In this document: positions 26,996 through 34,510 of the stretch, in pieces
Layout of the letters: every line of letters begins with the position of its first letter
How positions within the stretch are numbered: position 1 is the first letter of the stretch
NCBI GenBank assembly: GCA_016199935.1
Contig: JACQFS010000044.1
Coordinates: 1 to 61,282 of the forward strand
Direction of reading: 5' to 3'
Length of the DNA: 61,282 nucleotides
Origin: Verrucomicrobiota bacterium
GTDB lineage: Bacteria > Verrucomicrobiota > Verrucomicrobiia > Limisphaerales > JACQFS01
The notes under the pieces: model-generated
Seen by the model: only the letters and a program-made list of their open reading frames with translations
Database searches by the model: none
Told to the model about the DNA's origin: nothing
Position numbers and translations under genes: made by a program

Positions 26996-28891
26996 TCATT
27001 GGGCGACGGCGCGGTAGAAACGTTTCGGGTAGGATGGGAAATCGTTGAGGAAAAACTCGACGATGCCGGTGGGTGCGTTCGTGGTGAACAGCGTGCTCCA
27101 GTTGGTCGGGGAGAAACTGGTGGTCGCCTCGACCCGGTAGGCGAGGCCGGGCGGTCCTTGGATTAGCACACTCCAAGTGCCGGTGGGGGTTACCAGCGGC
27201 CGCAACAGCGGCGGCAACACGAGGTTTGCCGTATCCGTCACGAAGGTGAAGGTGTCCAGGCTCTTGAAGTAATCCAGCACGTAGCCATTGCCTGCGATGC
27301 GACTGATGGTTGGCGGCAGCGAACCCAACCCGGCGGTGATCACCTTGTAGCGCGTTTCCGGCGGCGGGTTGAAGCCGTTGGCCACCTGCGCGGACAGGCG
27401 GCCGTTGAGCGGGGTCGCGGTGGCAAAGCGGACTTGCCCAAAGCCGGTGCCCACACCGACACCGCTGAGTGTAAAGCGAAGTTCGCTACTCACGGCGGAA
27501 GTGAAGCCGCCGCTGAAAATGATCAACCCCATTGCTCCATCCACCGTCCCGGTGTTGTTGAAGGCCACGGCGAGGGTGGTGGTGCCGGCCCCGGCCGACT
27601 TGCGGAAGGTGCCGCTGTTGGTGAAGACCTCGCCGTAGGCATTGTTGAGCAACTGATCGGACTGCACGTCGAACAGCGCCCCGGCCTGGTTGTCAATCAC
27701 GCCCCGGTAGGTGCCGCCGTCGTTCCACACGCGCAGGGTCACGTTGGTCCAGTTGACCGTGCCGCGGTTGGTCAGCGCGTTATACAGGTTGCGCGTGCCG
27801 GCCCCGCCGATGTTCACCACCCCGTTGCTCGCCACCGTCACCGGCCCGTAAAAGTTCGTGCTGTAAAGCGACGCCCCGCCGAGGGTCAGGTTGGTGATGC
27901 TGCCGCCCTGAAAACTCGGCGCCACGTAAAGACTCCCGCCCGCCAGCGTCAGCCCGCTGATCGTGTCGGTGGTCAGCGTCAGCGAACCGCCCGTCAACTG
28001 GCACAGCCCCGGGCCGGTGAAGGTGGGCGTGCCGCTCTCCACAAAACTGCCGCCGTTCAGCAACAGGCTGGTGCCGTTCGCCGCGCTGTAGCTGCCGCCC
28101 ACCGAGCCGCCGCCATTCAGGTTCAGCGTGCCGCTCTGCACCTGCACCGTCCCGGTGTTGTCGAAAGCCACGGCGATGGTGGTGGCACCGGCGCCGGCCG
28201 ACTTGCGGAAGGTGCCGCTGTTGGTGAAAACCTCGGAGCCGTAAGCATTGTTGATCAGTTGATCCGATTTCACGTCGAACAGCGCGCCTACCTGGTTGTC
28301 GATCACGCCGTAGTAAGTAAGGGGATAGTTCCACACGCGCAGGGTCACGTTGGTCCAGTTGACCGTGCCGCGGTTGGTCAGCGCGTTATACAGGTTGCGC
28401 GTGCCGGCCCCGCCGATGTTCACCACCCCGTTGCTCGCCACCGTCACCGGCCCGTTAATATCCCCGCCAATCCAGTTCAGGACCGCGCCGGCATTGTTCT
28501 GGAATATGCCAGGCCCATTGAGAGTGCCGCCGGCCAGATCCAGCACGCCGTTGGCGTTGTTCGTGGAGGCACCGTTGATCGTGAGGCTGCTGGCGGAGTT
28601 GGTCAACCGCTGCTGTCCGCTGGCACCGCCGAGCGTCAGGCTGTTGACCGTGGCGGCCACGTCCAGCGTCACGGTGTAGGTGCCGCTCTGGGTGATGAGC
28701 GCGGTGTCGGAAATTCCGGGCACCTGGTTCGGATTCCAGTTGGTGGCCTGGCTCCACAGCCCGCCGTTAAGGTTCGTCCAGGTGATCGCGGTCGCGTGCG
28801 CGTCCCGGGCGCAAGCCGCGAACAGGAGCGCACCGGAGCACAGCTGTAGAAAACGGTTGAACGTGGCTTGGCTGACCTTGTGTAGATTCAT
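26996..28891 (-). CDS. Secreted beta-strand-repeat (autotransporter-like) protein
   Basis: A 631-residue protein with a signal peptide ending HATA. It then has the opening AITWTNLNGGLWSQATNWNP that is typical of autotransporter-like beta-helix repeats in Verrucomicrobiota/Planctomycetes. A roughly 200-residue block occurs twice (VNIGGAGTRNLYNALTNRGT..., SGTFRKSAGAG...), and 127 bp of DNA is identical between copies. The last 50 residues (LAYRVEATTSFSPTNWSTLF...RFYRAVAQ) form the C-terminal module common to exported proteins of this phylum. No beta-barrel translocator is present, so it is probably released or held by another anchor. Confidence 0.8.
   Translation of the reverse strand: MNLHKVSQATFNRFLQLCSGALLFAACARDAHATAITWTNLNGGLWSQATNWNPNQVPGISDTALITQSGTYTVTLDVAATVNSLTLGGASGQQRLTNSASSLTINGASTNNANGVLDLAGGTLNGPGIFQNNAGAVLNWIGGDINGPVTVASNGVVNIGGAGTRNLYNALTNRGTVNWTNVTLRVWNYPLTYYGVIDNQVGALFDVKSDQLINNAYGSEVFTNSGTFRKSAGAGATTIAVAFDNTGTVQVQSGTLNLNGGGSVGGSYSAANGTSLLLNGGSFVESGTPTFTGPGLCQLTGGSLTLTTDTISGLTLAGGSLYVAPSFQGGSITNLTLGGASLYSTNFYGPVTVASNGVVNIGGAGTRNLYNALTNRGTVNWTNVTLRVWNDGGTYRGVIDNQAGALFDVQSDQLLNNAYGEVFTNSGTFRKSAGAGTTTLAVAFNNTGTVDGAMGLIIFSGGFTSAVSSELRFTLSGVGVGTGFGQVRFATATPLNGRLSAQVANGFNPPPETRYKVITAGLGSLPPTISRIAGNGYVLDYFKSLDTFTFVTDTANLVLPPLLRPLVTPTGTWSVLIQGPPGLAYRVEATTSFSPTNWSTLFTTNAPTGIVEFFLNDFPSYPKRFYRAVAQ
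27723..27849. repeat. 127-bp direct repeat, copy A
   Basis: Identical, as far as I can read, to 28329-28455, 606 bp away in the same gene. Flanking parts of the two blocks are similar but not identical, which suggests recent gene conversion of an older duplication. Confidence 0.88.
28329..28455. repeat. 127-bp direct repeat, copy B
   Basis: The second copy of the repeat at 27723-27849, coding for VASNGVVNIGGAGTRNLYNA and the following residues. Recombination between the copies would remove exactly 202 codons in frame. Confidence 0.88.
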
Positions 28892-29094
28892 AATTCGGCT
28901 TTCGCTTGGCCCGAAGAATTTCAGACAGTGTCACACTGAACCGACCCCGCAAAAATACAAGGGACGATTTTGCCAAACGGCGGTGCCGGGGCGCAGCGGA
29001 CGCGAGTCATCCCCGGTTCGCTTAAGAGCAGATTGCGATTGCGAGGTCGCGCGCTTCATTGACCGCCGCCCTTCGGAAACCTACGCTCGCCCCC

Positions 29095-29952
29095 GTGGCT
29101 GCCGAACCGAACAAACGGTCGTTCGCGATGCGCGTCCCGCTCTGGGCGCAACCGCTCCCGCGCGCGTATCTGGATTTCGTCGGCCGCGTCCTCCTGCGCA
29201 CGCTGGAGACCATCCACGGCATCGGCGCCTTTTCCCTCATCACGCTCGGCGTGGCGGTGACGAAGTTCAACCGCGCGCCGCGCGTGCTGCGCCCGATGAT
29301 CCGCGAGCAGGTGTATGTCGCGGGGCTGCGGTTGCTGCCGTTCGTCACGTTCCTCGGCTTCGCGCTCGGCTTCGTCGTCATCGGCCAGACGGTCGCGCTG
29401 CTCAACCGTGTGAGCGTCGGCAACCTCGCCGGCACGGTGATGGTGACGGTGGTCGTGCGCGAACTCGGCCCGCTCTTCACCGCGCTGCTCGTGCTCGCGC
29501 GCGTGGGCACGGCGAACGTCATCGAGCTCGGCAACAGCCGCGCGCGCGGCGAGGTCGAGGCGCTCGAGGCGCTCAACATTGACCCGGTGCATTATCTCGT
29601 CGTGCCGCGCGTGTTCGGCATGGCCATCGCGATCACGTCGCTCACGGTTTATCTCATCATCACGGCGCTGCTCAGCGGCTACCTCTTCGTTTTCCTCCAG
29701 GACGTGCCGCTCTCGCCCGGCGATTATTTCGCGCAACTCGCCACTGCGCTTGTGTGGGAGGACTTCGCGCTGCTCGCCGGCAAGACGGCGATCTTCGGTT
29801 CGATCATCGCGCTCGTCACCTGCTACGAGGGGCTCTCTCGCCCGTTGCGGCTGGAGGATGTCGCGGGTGCCTCGACGCGCGCGGTGTTGTTGAGCGTCGT
29901 CGGCTGTGTGTTCGTGGACACGCTGTTCATCATCGTCTATCTGGTGATGTGA
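29095..29952 (+). CDS. mlaE: MlaE-type ABC transporter permease
   Basis: A membrane protein of about 285 residues in the MlaE/DUF140 family. It has five or six hydrophobic segments and the family core VVVRELGPLFTALLVLARVG, then E-L-G-N and VEALEALNIDPVHYLVVPRV. It forms the inner-membrane channel that moves phospholipids between the inner and outer membranes. The start is uncertain: GTG at 29095 (used here), ATG at 29128 or TTG at 29059. It is the first gene of an mlaEFD-like operon. Confidence 0.9.
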   Translation: MAAEPNKRSFAMRVPLWAQPLPRAYLDFVGRVLLRTLETIHGIGAFSLITLGVAVTKFNRAPRVLRPMIREQVYVAGLRLLPFVTFLGFALGFVVIGQTVALLNRVSVGNLAGTVMVTVVVRELGPLFTALLVLARVGTANVIELGNSRARGEVEALEALNIDPVHYLVVPRVFGMAIAITSLTVYLIITALLSGYLFVFLQDVPLSPGDYFAQLATALVWEDFALLAGKTAIFGSIIALVTCYEGLSRPLRLEDVAGASTRAVLLSVVGCVFVDTLFIIVYLVM

Positions 29953-29958
29953 AATGAA

Positions 29959-30747
29959 ATGAGCGCGAGCGACAGCCCATCCCTCATCGAACTGCGCGAC
30001 GCGGCGATTGCCCCGCCGTCGGCGCCGGGCGTCCTCGTGCTCGAACACCTCAACTGGCGCATCGCCGCCGGCGACTTCTGGGTGATCGGCGGCCTGCAAA
30101 GCTCCGGCAAGAGCCTGCTGCTCCATTGCGCCGCGGGCCTCCTGCCGCCCGCGCAGGGCAGCCTGCGCCTCTTCGATCAGGAGATCGCGGAGCTGTCGCG
30201 CGAGGACGCCTTCCCGCTGCTGCTGCGCGTCGGGCTGGTGTTTGAAAACGATGCGCGCCTCTTCACGCGACTGACCCTCGCCGAAAATGTCGCGCTCCCG
30301 CTGCGCTATCATTTCAACGCGAACGACGCGGACGCCACCAGCCGCGTGCAGCCCGTGCTCGAGGCGACCGGTCTGCTCGACTTCGCCGGTCTGTCCGCCG
30401 GCGACGTTCCGCGCACGCTCCGCCAGCGCGTCGGGCTCGCGCGCGCGCTCGTGCTCCAGCCGGACGTGCTGCTGATTGACAACCCGCTCGCGCGCCTCGG
30501 CCGCAGCGACGCGTGGTGGTGGCGCGATTTCCTCAAGCGCCTCAACACCGGCCACGCGCTCACCGCCGGCAAGCCGGTGGCCATCGTGGTCACGACGGAC
30601 GACTTGCGCGCGTGGAGTCCGACGGGCCGGCAGTTCGCGCTGCTCGACGGCCGCGGGCTGGTGTGCTTCGCTTCGCGCGACGAACTGGAAACGTCCGCGC
30701 ACGCGCTGCTGCCCGAACTGTTCGCCGACGCGCGCGTGGCGGTCTGA
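29959..30747 (+). CDS. MlaF-like ABC ATPase with degenerate catalytic motifs
   Basis: A 262-residue protein that aligns along its length with MlaF and sits in the mlaF position, 6 bp after mlaE. Walker A keeps its Lys but reads GLQSSGKS (45-52). The Q-loop Gln is Glu96 (VFEND). The LSGG signature is replaced by VPRT (150-153). The catalytic Glu of Walker B is Asn (LLIDNP, D174-N175), and the H-loop His is Thr (VVTTDD, about 211-215). It may bind ATP but is unlikely to hydrolyse it in the usual way. Confidence 0.8.
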   Translation: MSASDSPSLIELRDAAIAPPSAPGVLVLEHLNWRIAAGDFWVIGGLQSSGKSLLLHCAAGLLPPAQGSLRLFDQEIAELSREDAFPLLLRVGLVFENDARLFTRLTLAENVALPLRYHFNANDADATSRVQPVLEATGLLDFAGLSAGDVPRTLRQRVGLARALVLQPDVLLIDNPLARLGRSDAWWWRDFLKRLNTGHALTAGKPVAIVVTTDDLRAWSPTGRQFALLDGRGLVCFASRDELETSAHALLPELFADARVAV

Positions 30748-30752
30748 AATTT

Positions 30753-31877
30753 ATGGCGTTCAACGATCTCACTCCCCAACTCCGCACCCGCCTCAGCCGC
30801 GTGGAGCGCTTCGTCGGCCTCTTCGTGCTGCTCGCCACGCTGCTGATGCTCGGGGGCTTTTCCTATTACCTCTGGCACACCGCGCAGCGGAAGGGCTGGC
30901 TGCTGGAAAAATATCCCTATTACACCTACGTCAGCGCGGGCACCGGGCTGAAGGTCCACGATCCCGTGAAGCTCATGGGCTTCCCCTGCGGCGAGATCAC
31001 GGTGATCAAGCCGATGCGGCCGACCTATTACCTCAACATCTACGTCGAGTTCGTCGTGCACGAGCCGTATCACGATTACATCTGGAACGACTCCGCGGTG
31101 AAGATCAACGCCTCCGACTTCCTCGGCGGGCGCTTTTTGGAAATCACCAAGGGCGGCTCCACCGGCCGCACCAACGGCCTTTCCCCGACGTATGACACCG
31201 AGGTGGTCGGCAACCGGCCGGTCGTCACCGGCATCTGGTCGCAGAAGACCGATGCTTACGGCCATCCTGATTGGACCAACAGTGGCGCCTACAAACCCTG
31301 GAAGCGCACCGGCCCGGAAAAGTATTGGCTCCCGATGGACGAAACCCCCGCGCTCACCGAGCGGCTCGATGCCGTCGTGAAAAAAGTCGAGGAGGCGCTC
31401 CCCGGCATCCTCGCCCTCACCAACCAGATCCACACCGTGCTCACCAACGTCGCCGCCATCACCTCGAATCTCCATGACCCCAACGGCTCGCTCGGCCAAT
31501 GGCTCTTTCCGGTGGACACCAAGGCGAAGCTCGACGGCGTGCTCACCAACGCCAACGCCACCATCACCACCGCCCACACCACGCTCACCAACGTCACCAC
31601 CACGCTTGGCACCGCGCGCACGTTCATGCAAGACACCGACACCAACCTCAGCACCACCGTCTCCAACCTGAACCTCACGCTGCTGAACCTCGCCAACATC
31701 ACCAGCAACCTCCACTCGCAGATTGACCAGAACACCAACCTCGTCACCGGCATCAACAAGGCCATCCTCGACGCGGACGACCTGATGCAGGGATTGAAGA
31801 AGCACTGGCTCCTGCGCTCCGCCTTCAAGACGAACGCGGTGAAGACCAACACGCCGCCGGTGAAGGTGAAGAAGTAA
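30753..31877 (+). CDS. mlaD: MlaD-type MCE-domain lipid-binding protein
   Basis: A 374-residue protein with a single N-terminal membrane helix (VGLFVLLATLLMLGGFSYYL) and one MCE domain (about 60-155, including GLKVHDPVKLMGFPCGEIT). A long C-terminal part (220-345) is rich in Thr and Asn with regular hydrophobic spacing, probably a helical needle. It binds phospholipids in the periplasm for the MlaE channel. It starts 5 bp after the ATPase gene. The tail is longer than in E. coli MlaD (183 residues), closer to PqiB- or Mce-like proteins. Confidence 0.88.
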   Translation: MAFNDLTPQLRTRLSRVERFVGLFVLLATLLMLGGFSYYLWHTAQRKGWLLEKYPYYTYVSAGTGLKVHDPVKLMGFPCGEITVIKPMRPTYYLNIYVEFVVHEPYHDYIWNDSAVKINASDFLGGRFLEITKGGSTGRTNGLSPTYDTEVVGNRPVVTGIWSQKTDAYGHPDWTNSGAYKPWKRTGPEKYWLPMDETPALTERLDAVVKKVEEALPGILALTNQIHTVLTNVAAITSNLHDPNGSLGQWLFPVDTKAKLDGVLTNANATITTAHTTLTNVTTTLGTARTFMQDTDTNLSTTVSNLNLTLLNLANITSNLHSQIDQNTNLVTGINKAILDADDLMQGLKKHWLLRSAFKTNAVKTNTPPVKVKK

Positions 31878-32189
31878 ACGCTGGGGCGCGCTATCCCTGC
31901 CGGTAGCAGCCGACGTGAGGAGGCTCCATTCAAATTCGGAGTGCGGGAAGGCGGAATGAGATCAGAGCTACCTTTCCATTTTCGCCCCACCGCCGCGCAC
32001 CCCGACCCATCGGCTTTCCTGAACCGTCCGGGCGTGCGTCCGAACTCAGGAGGAAACGCATGAAACACGGGGAAAAGCACGCATTTCCTCCCAATTCTTC
32101 GGTCCCGCCGGGCGGCAGGAGCAACCGGGGCGTGCTGGCTGCGGCGCGTCACTGATCGGTGCGATACGGCAGGCGTTCTACCGAAGAAG
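31878..32189. other. Gene-free spacer between mla operon and R-M genes
   Basis: 312 bp between converging genes. It holds one copy of a dispersed 24-bp motif (31903-31926) and otherwise nothing I recognise. Open frames across it are antisense extensions without family similarity. Confidence 0.6.
31903..31926 (+). repeat. Dispersed motif AGCCGACGTGAGGAGGCTC, copy 1
   Basis: The 19-bp core (31908-31926), preceded by GGTAG, recurs in inverse orientation at 55064-55082. Both copies lie 3' of converging genes, which would suit a terminator-associated or recombination-borne element. Confidence 0.7.
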
Positions 32190-33545
32190 CTACGAAGGCA
32201 AGCGTTGTTCCACCAGCGGCCAATGGTGCTCCAAAGGCGAGAGGTCGAAACCGGCGGTCGCTTGCATGGCGAAGTCAGCTATCGGTTCATGCGGCACGGC
32301 ATCGGCAGCCGGTGCAGGAATGTTTGGGAGCAGGTCCAGCATGGGGAGCGTGGGGTCGGCGTTTTCCAAAATATCCTCCTGCTCGATGCGGCGGACAAAA
32401 TCGCCCATCGGCTCCGCGCCCTTGGCGAAACGCTGAAGGATGGTGCGGATGGCCTCGGGGCTGTTGTCCACGCCAATCCAGCGGCGGCCCAGGCGATGCG
32501 CGGCTTCGAGGGTGGTGCCGGAACCGGCGAAACAATCGAGCACGAGGTCGCCGGCATTCGACGAAGCGGCGATGATGCGCTGCATGAGCGCGGGGTTCTT
32601 TTCGGTGGGATAGCCGGTGACGCGGATGTTTTGATTGTGGGCATCCCTGAAATCCATCCAGATGTCTTGCACGGGGACGCCGTGGCTTTCATCGAGGTAG
32701 ATTTTGCGACGCGGGTTGCCGGTCGGCGACCAGTAGATTTCACCGCGCGCGTCCATTTCATCAAGGGTGCTGGGCAGGTATTGCCAGTGTTTGCCGGGCG
32801 GCGGGTTCATGCCCCGCCAAGGCTTTCCGGTTTCGCCGTTGCGCGTGCCGGGTGCATGGACGGGGACTTTTTTGTAGCGCCGTCCGGTGCCGGGTTCGAC
32901 GTAGCTATACTCGCGTGCGGCGCGTTCGTCCGTCCATGCCTCGACGGGACGATGCCACACGTAGTCTTCGGTCTTGGAATAAAATAGGATGAAGTCGGCA
33001 ACGTTGCCGTAGGTTTTGCGAGTGTAGTTTTTCGGATTGCACTTCTTGCGCGTGATCCAGTTGCGGAAGTTTGCGCGGCCGAAGATTTCGTCCATCAGCG
33101 CCTTCGCGTGGAAGGCCATGTTTTCATCGAGGTGGACATAGATGGAGCCGTCGTCTGCCAGCAACTCGCGTAGGAGAATCAGCCGCTCGCGCAGGAACTC
33201 CAAGTAGGCCGGGCCTTCGAGCAGGTCACTGTAAGCGTCTGCTTGTTTGCGCGACTGAAAGACGCTGCGCGTGGCGTAGGGCGGGTCTATGTAGATGAGA
33301 CGCACTTTCCCGCGCACCGCCGTGTCGCCGAGCAGTGCGGCGAGCACGGCTAAGTTTTCACCGTAGCACAGGCGGTTGGGCGCAGGGCCATCGGCCGGCG
33401 TCCAGACAGTTTCGAGCACGGCGGGTTCGGTCTGGAGGATTTCCGCGACGGGGCGCTTGCCAGCGTAGGTCAGGGAGATTTCCCCGCCCGTAGTCGCGCT
33501 GGGCGCGCCGGCCCGTCCATTGGGATTTGGAATGCCTGTCGCCAT
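32190..33545 (-). CDS. Site-specific DNA methyltransferase (beta class)
   Basis: A 451-residue N6-adenine or N4-cytosine methyltransferase. Catalytic motif IV is DPPY (LIYIDPPYATRSVF) and comes before the SAM-binding motif I (LVLDCFAGSGTTLEAAHRLG), which marks the beta group used by type II and type III systems. It is coded 2 bp after the presumed nuclease gene and should protect its sites. GC is slightly lower than in the flanking operons. Confidence 0.9.
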   Translation of the reverse strand: MATGIPNPNGRAGAPSATTGGEISLTYAGKRPVAEILQTEPAVLETVWTPADGPAPNRLCYGENLAVLAALLGDTAVRGKVRLIYIDPPYATRSVFQSRKQADAYSDLLEGPAYLEFLRERLILLRELLADDGSIYVHLDENMAFHAKALMDEIFGRANFRNWITRKKCNPKNYTRKTYGNVADFILFYSKTEDYVWHRPVEAWTDERAAREYSYVEPGTGRRYKKVPVHAPGTRNGETGKPWRGMNPPPGKHWQYLPSTLDEMDARGEIYWSPTGNPRRKIYLDESHGVPVQDIWMDFRDAHNQNIRVTGYPTEKNPALMQRIIAASSNAGDLVLDCFAGSGTTLEAAHRLGRRWIGVDNSPEAIRTILQRFAKGAEPMGDFVRRIEQEDILENADPTLPMLDLLPNIPAPAADAVPHEPIADFAMQATAGFDLSPLEHHWPLVEQRLPS

Positions 33546-33547
33546 AG

Positions 33548-34438
33548 TCAGGAAAGCAGCCAGATGCGTGTAAGACGATCGGGGACCATGCGGAGCGTAG
33601 CCACGAGGATGCGCCCTTTGTGGCTGCGTTCCAACGCAGCATAGTCATTCCACATCGAGCCGAGGAGCAGGCCGGGGCCGTCGTTGATGAAAACCACTTT
33701 GGTGCGTAATTTGCGCTTGCGCGCGTAGCCTAGAACTTCGTCGGCGCAATTGCGATAGCCGCCCGTGCGGTCGTCCTCCTGCGCACCACCACGGTCGGAA
33801 TCGTAGCGCGCAAGCCCGACGACCAGCACGTCTCCCGTTGACGGGTCGCGGATGACGAAATCCACGGGCCGGTCGGGCTTCGGGTAATCAGGAAAGATTT
33901 CACCGAGCAGGACGTCTTTGCCCGCGCGCTCCGGGCCGGTGATGGGCAGATCAGGGAAGTGCTCGCGGAACAGCGCGAACAAACGCTCAGTCAGGTCGTA
34001 GCCTTTCTTGCCACGATCCTTGTATTCCCACAGCACCGCACACAACGCCTCATCCGGCATCGGGCGCGTTGAGAAAGCGGCCTGCACTTCGTTGATTGGG
34101 CGGAAGCCTTTGCCGAACTCTTCGCAAATCTTCGCCGCCTTCGACTTTTGCTTGAGCATCTCGACTGGCGTCTCGGGGCTGGCGTATTTCCGAAACACGC
34201 GCGCGAGTTGGACCCGCATCCAGCCGTTAGTCTGCTCTGCAATTTGCAGAAAAAGCCGCGTCGAAGATTCGGAAGCGAGGAGCAATTGCCCGAAAAGCAC
34301 GAGCACTGGCTCGTAGAGTTTGCAGGCGTCCTTGAGGATGTCGGGGTAGTATTCTCCCGTCGCTAGCGTAATCCAGTTGCGCCCGTCGGGCTTGTAGTCG
34401 GCGAAACTTTTTCGCGGTGTTGGCATGGCAGCAGGCAC
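33548..34438 (-). CDS. Putative restriction endonuclease partner
   Basis: The 296-residue protein lies directly before the methyltransferase gene in the same direction, the usual place for the nuclease of an R-M pair. The middle is helical. The C-terminal third reads DRPVDFVIRD (about 190-200), VLVVGLARYDSDRGGAQEDD (about 205-225) and then KVVFINDGPG, a pattern of Asp and acidic residues on beta strands that could be a diverged PD-(D/E)XK core. I do not recognise a named family, so the nuclease role rests mainly on position. Confidence 0.65.
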   Translation of the reverse strand: MPAAMPTPRKSFADYKPDGRNWITLATGEYYPDILKDACKLYEPVLVLFGQLLLASESSTRLFLQIAEQTNGWMRVQLARVFRKYASPETPVEMLKQKSKAAKICEEFGKGFRPINEVQAAFSTRPMPDEALCAVLWEYKDRGKKGYDLTERLFALFREHFPDLPITGPERAGKDVLLGEIFPDYPKPDRPVDFVIRDPSTGDVLVVGLARYDSDRGGAQEDDRTGGYRNCADEVLGYARKRKLRTKVVFINDGPGLLLGSMWNDYAALERSHKGRILVATLRMVPDRLTRIWLLS

Positions 34439-34510
34439 GCAGGCTTTCTTAACGCAGCCGCTACGTGGTGACGAGGAAATGTTGGCGTGATCCTAACCGT
34501 CACCCTCGCT

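Noticed and set aside
27434-28849. 471-codon plus-strand frame opposite the beta-repeat protein
   Set aside because: Antisense shadow of a repeat-rich gene; it repeats only because the gene itself does.
31289-32152. Minus-strand frame antisense to mlaD and the spacer
   Set aside because: Low-complexity and antisense to the MCE gene; its end in the spacer lacks a ribosome binding site and similarity.
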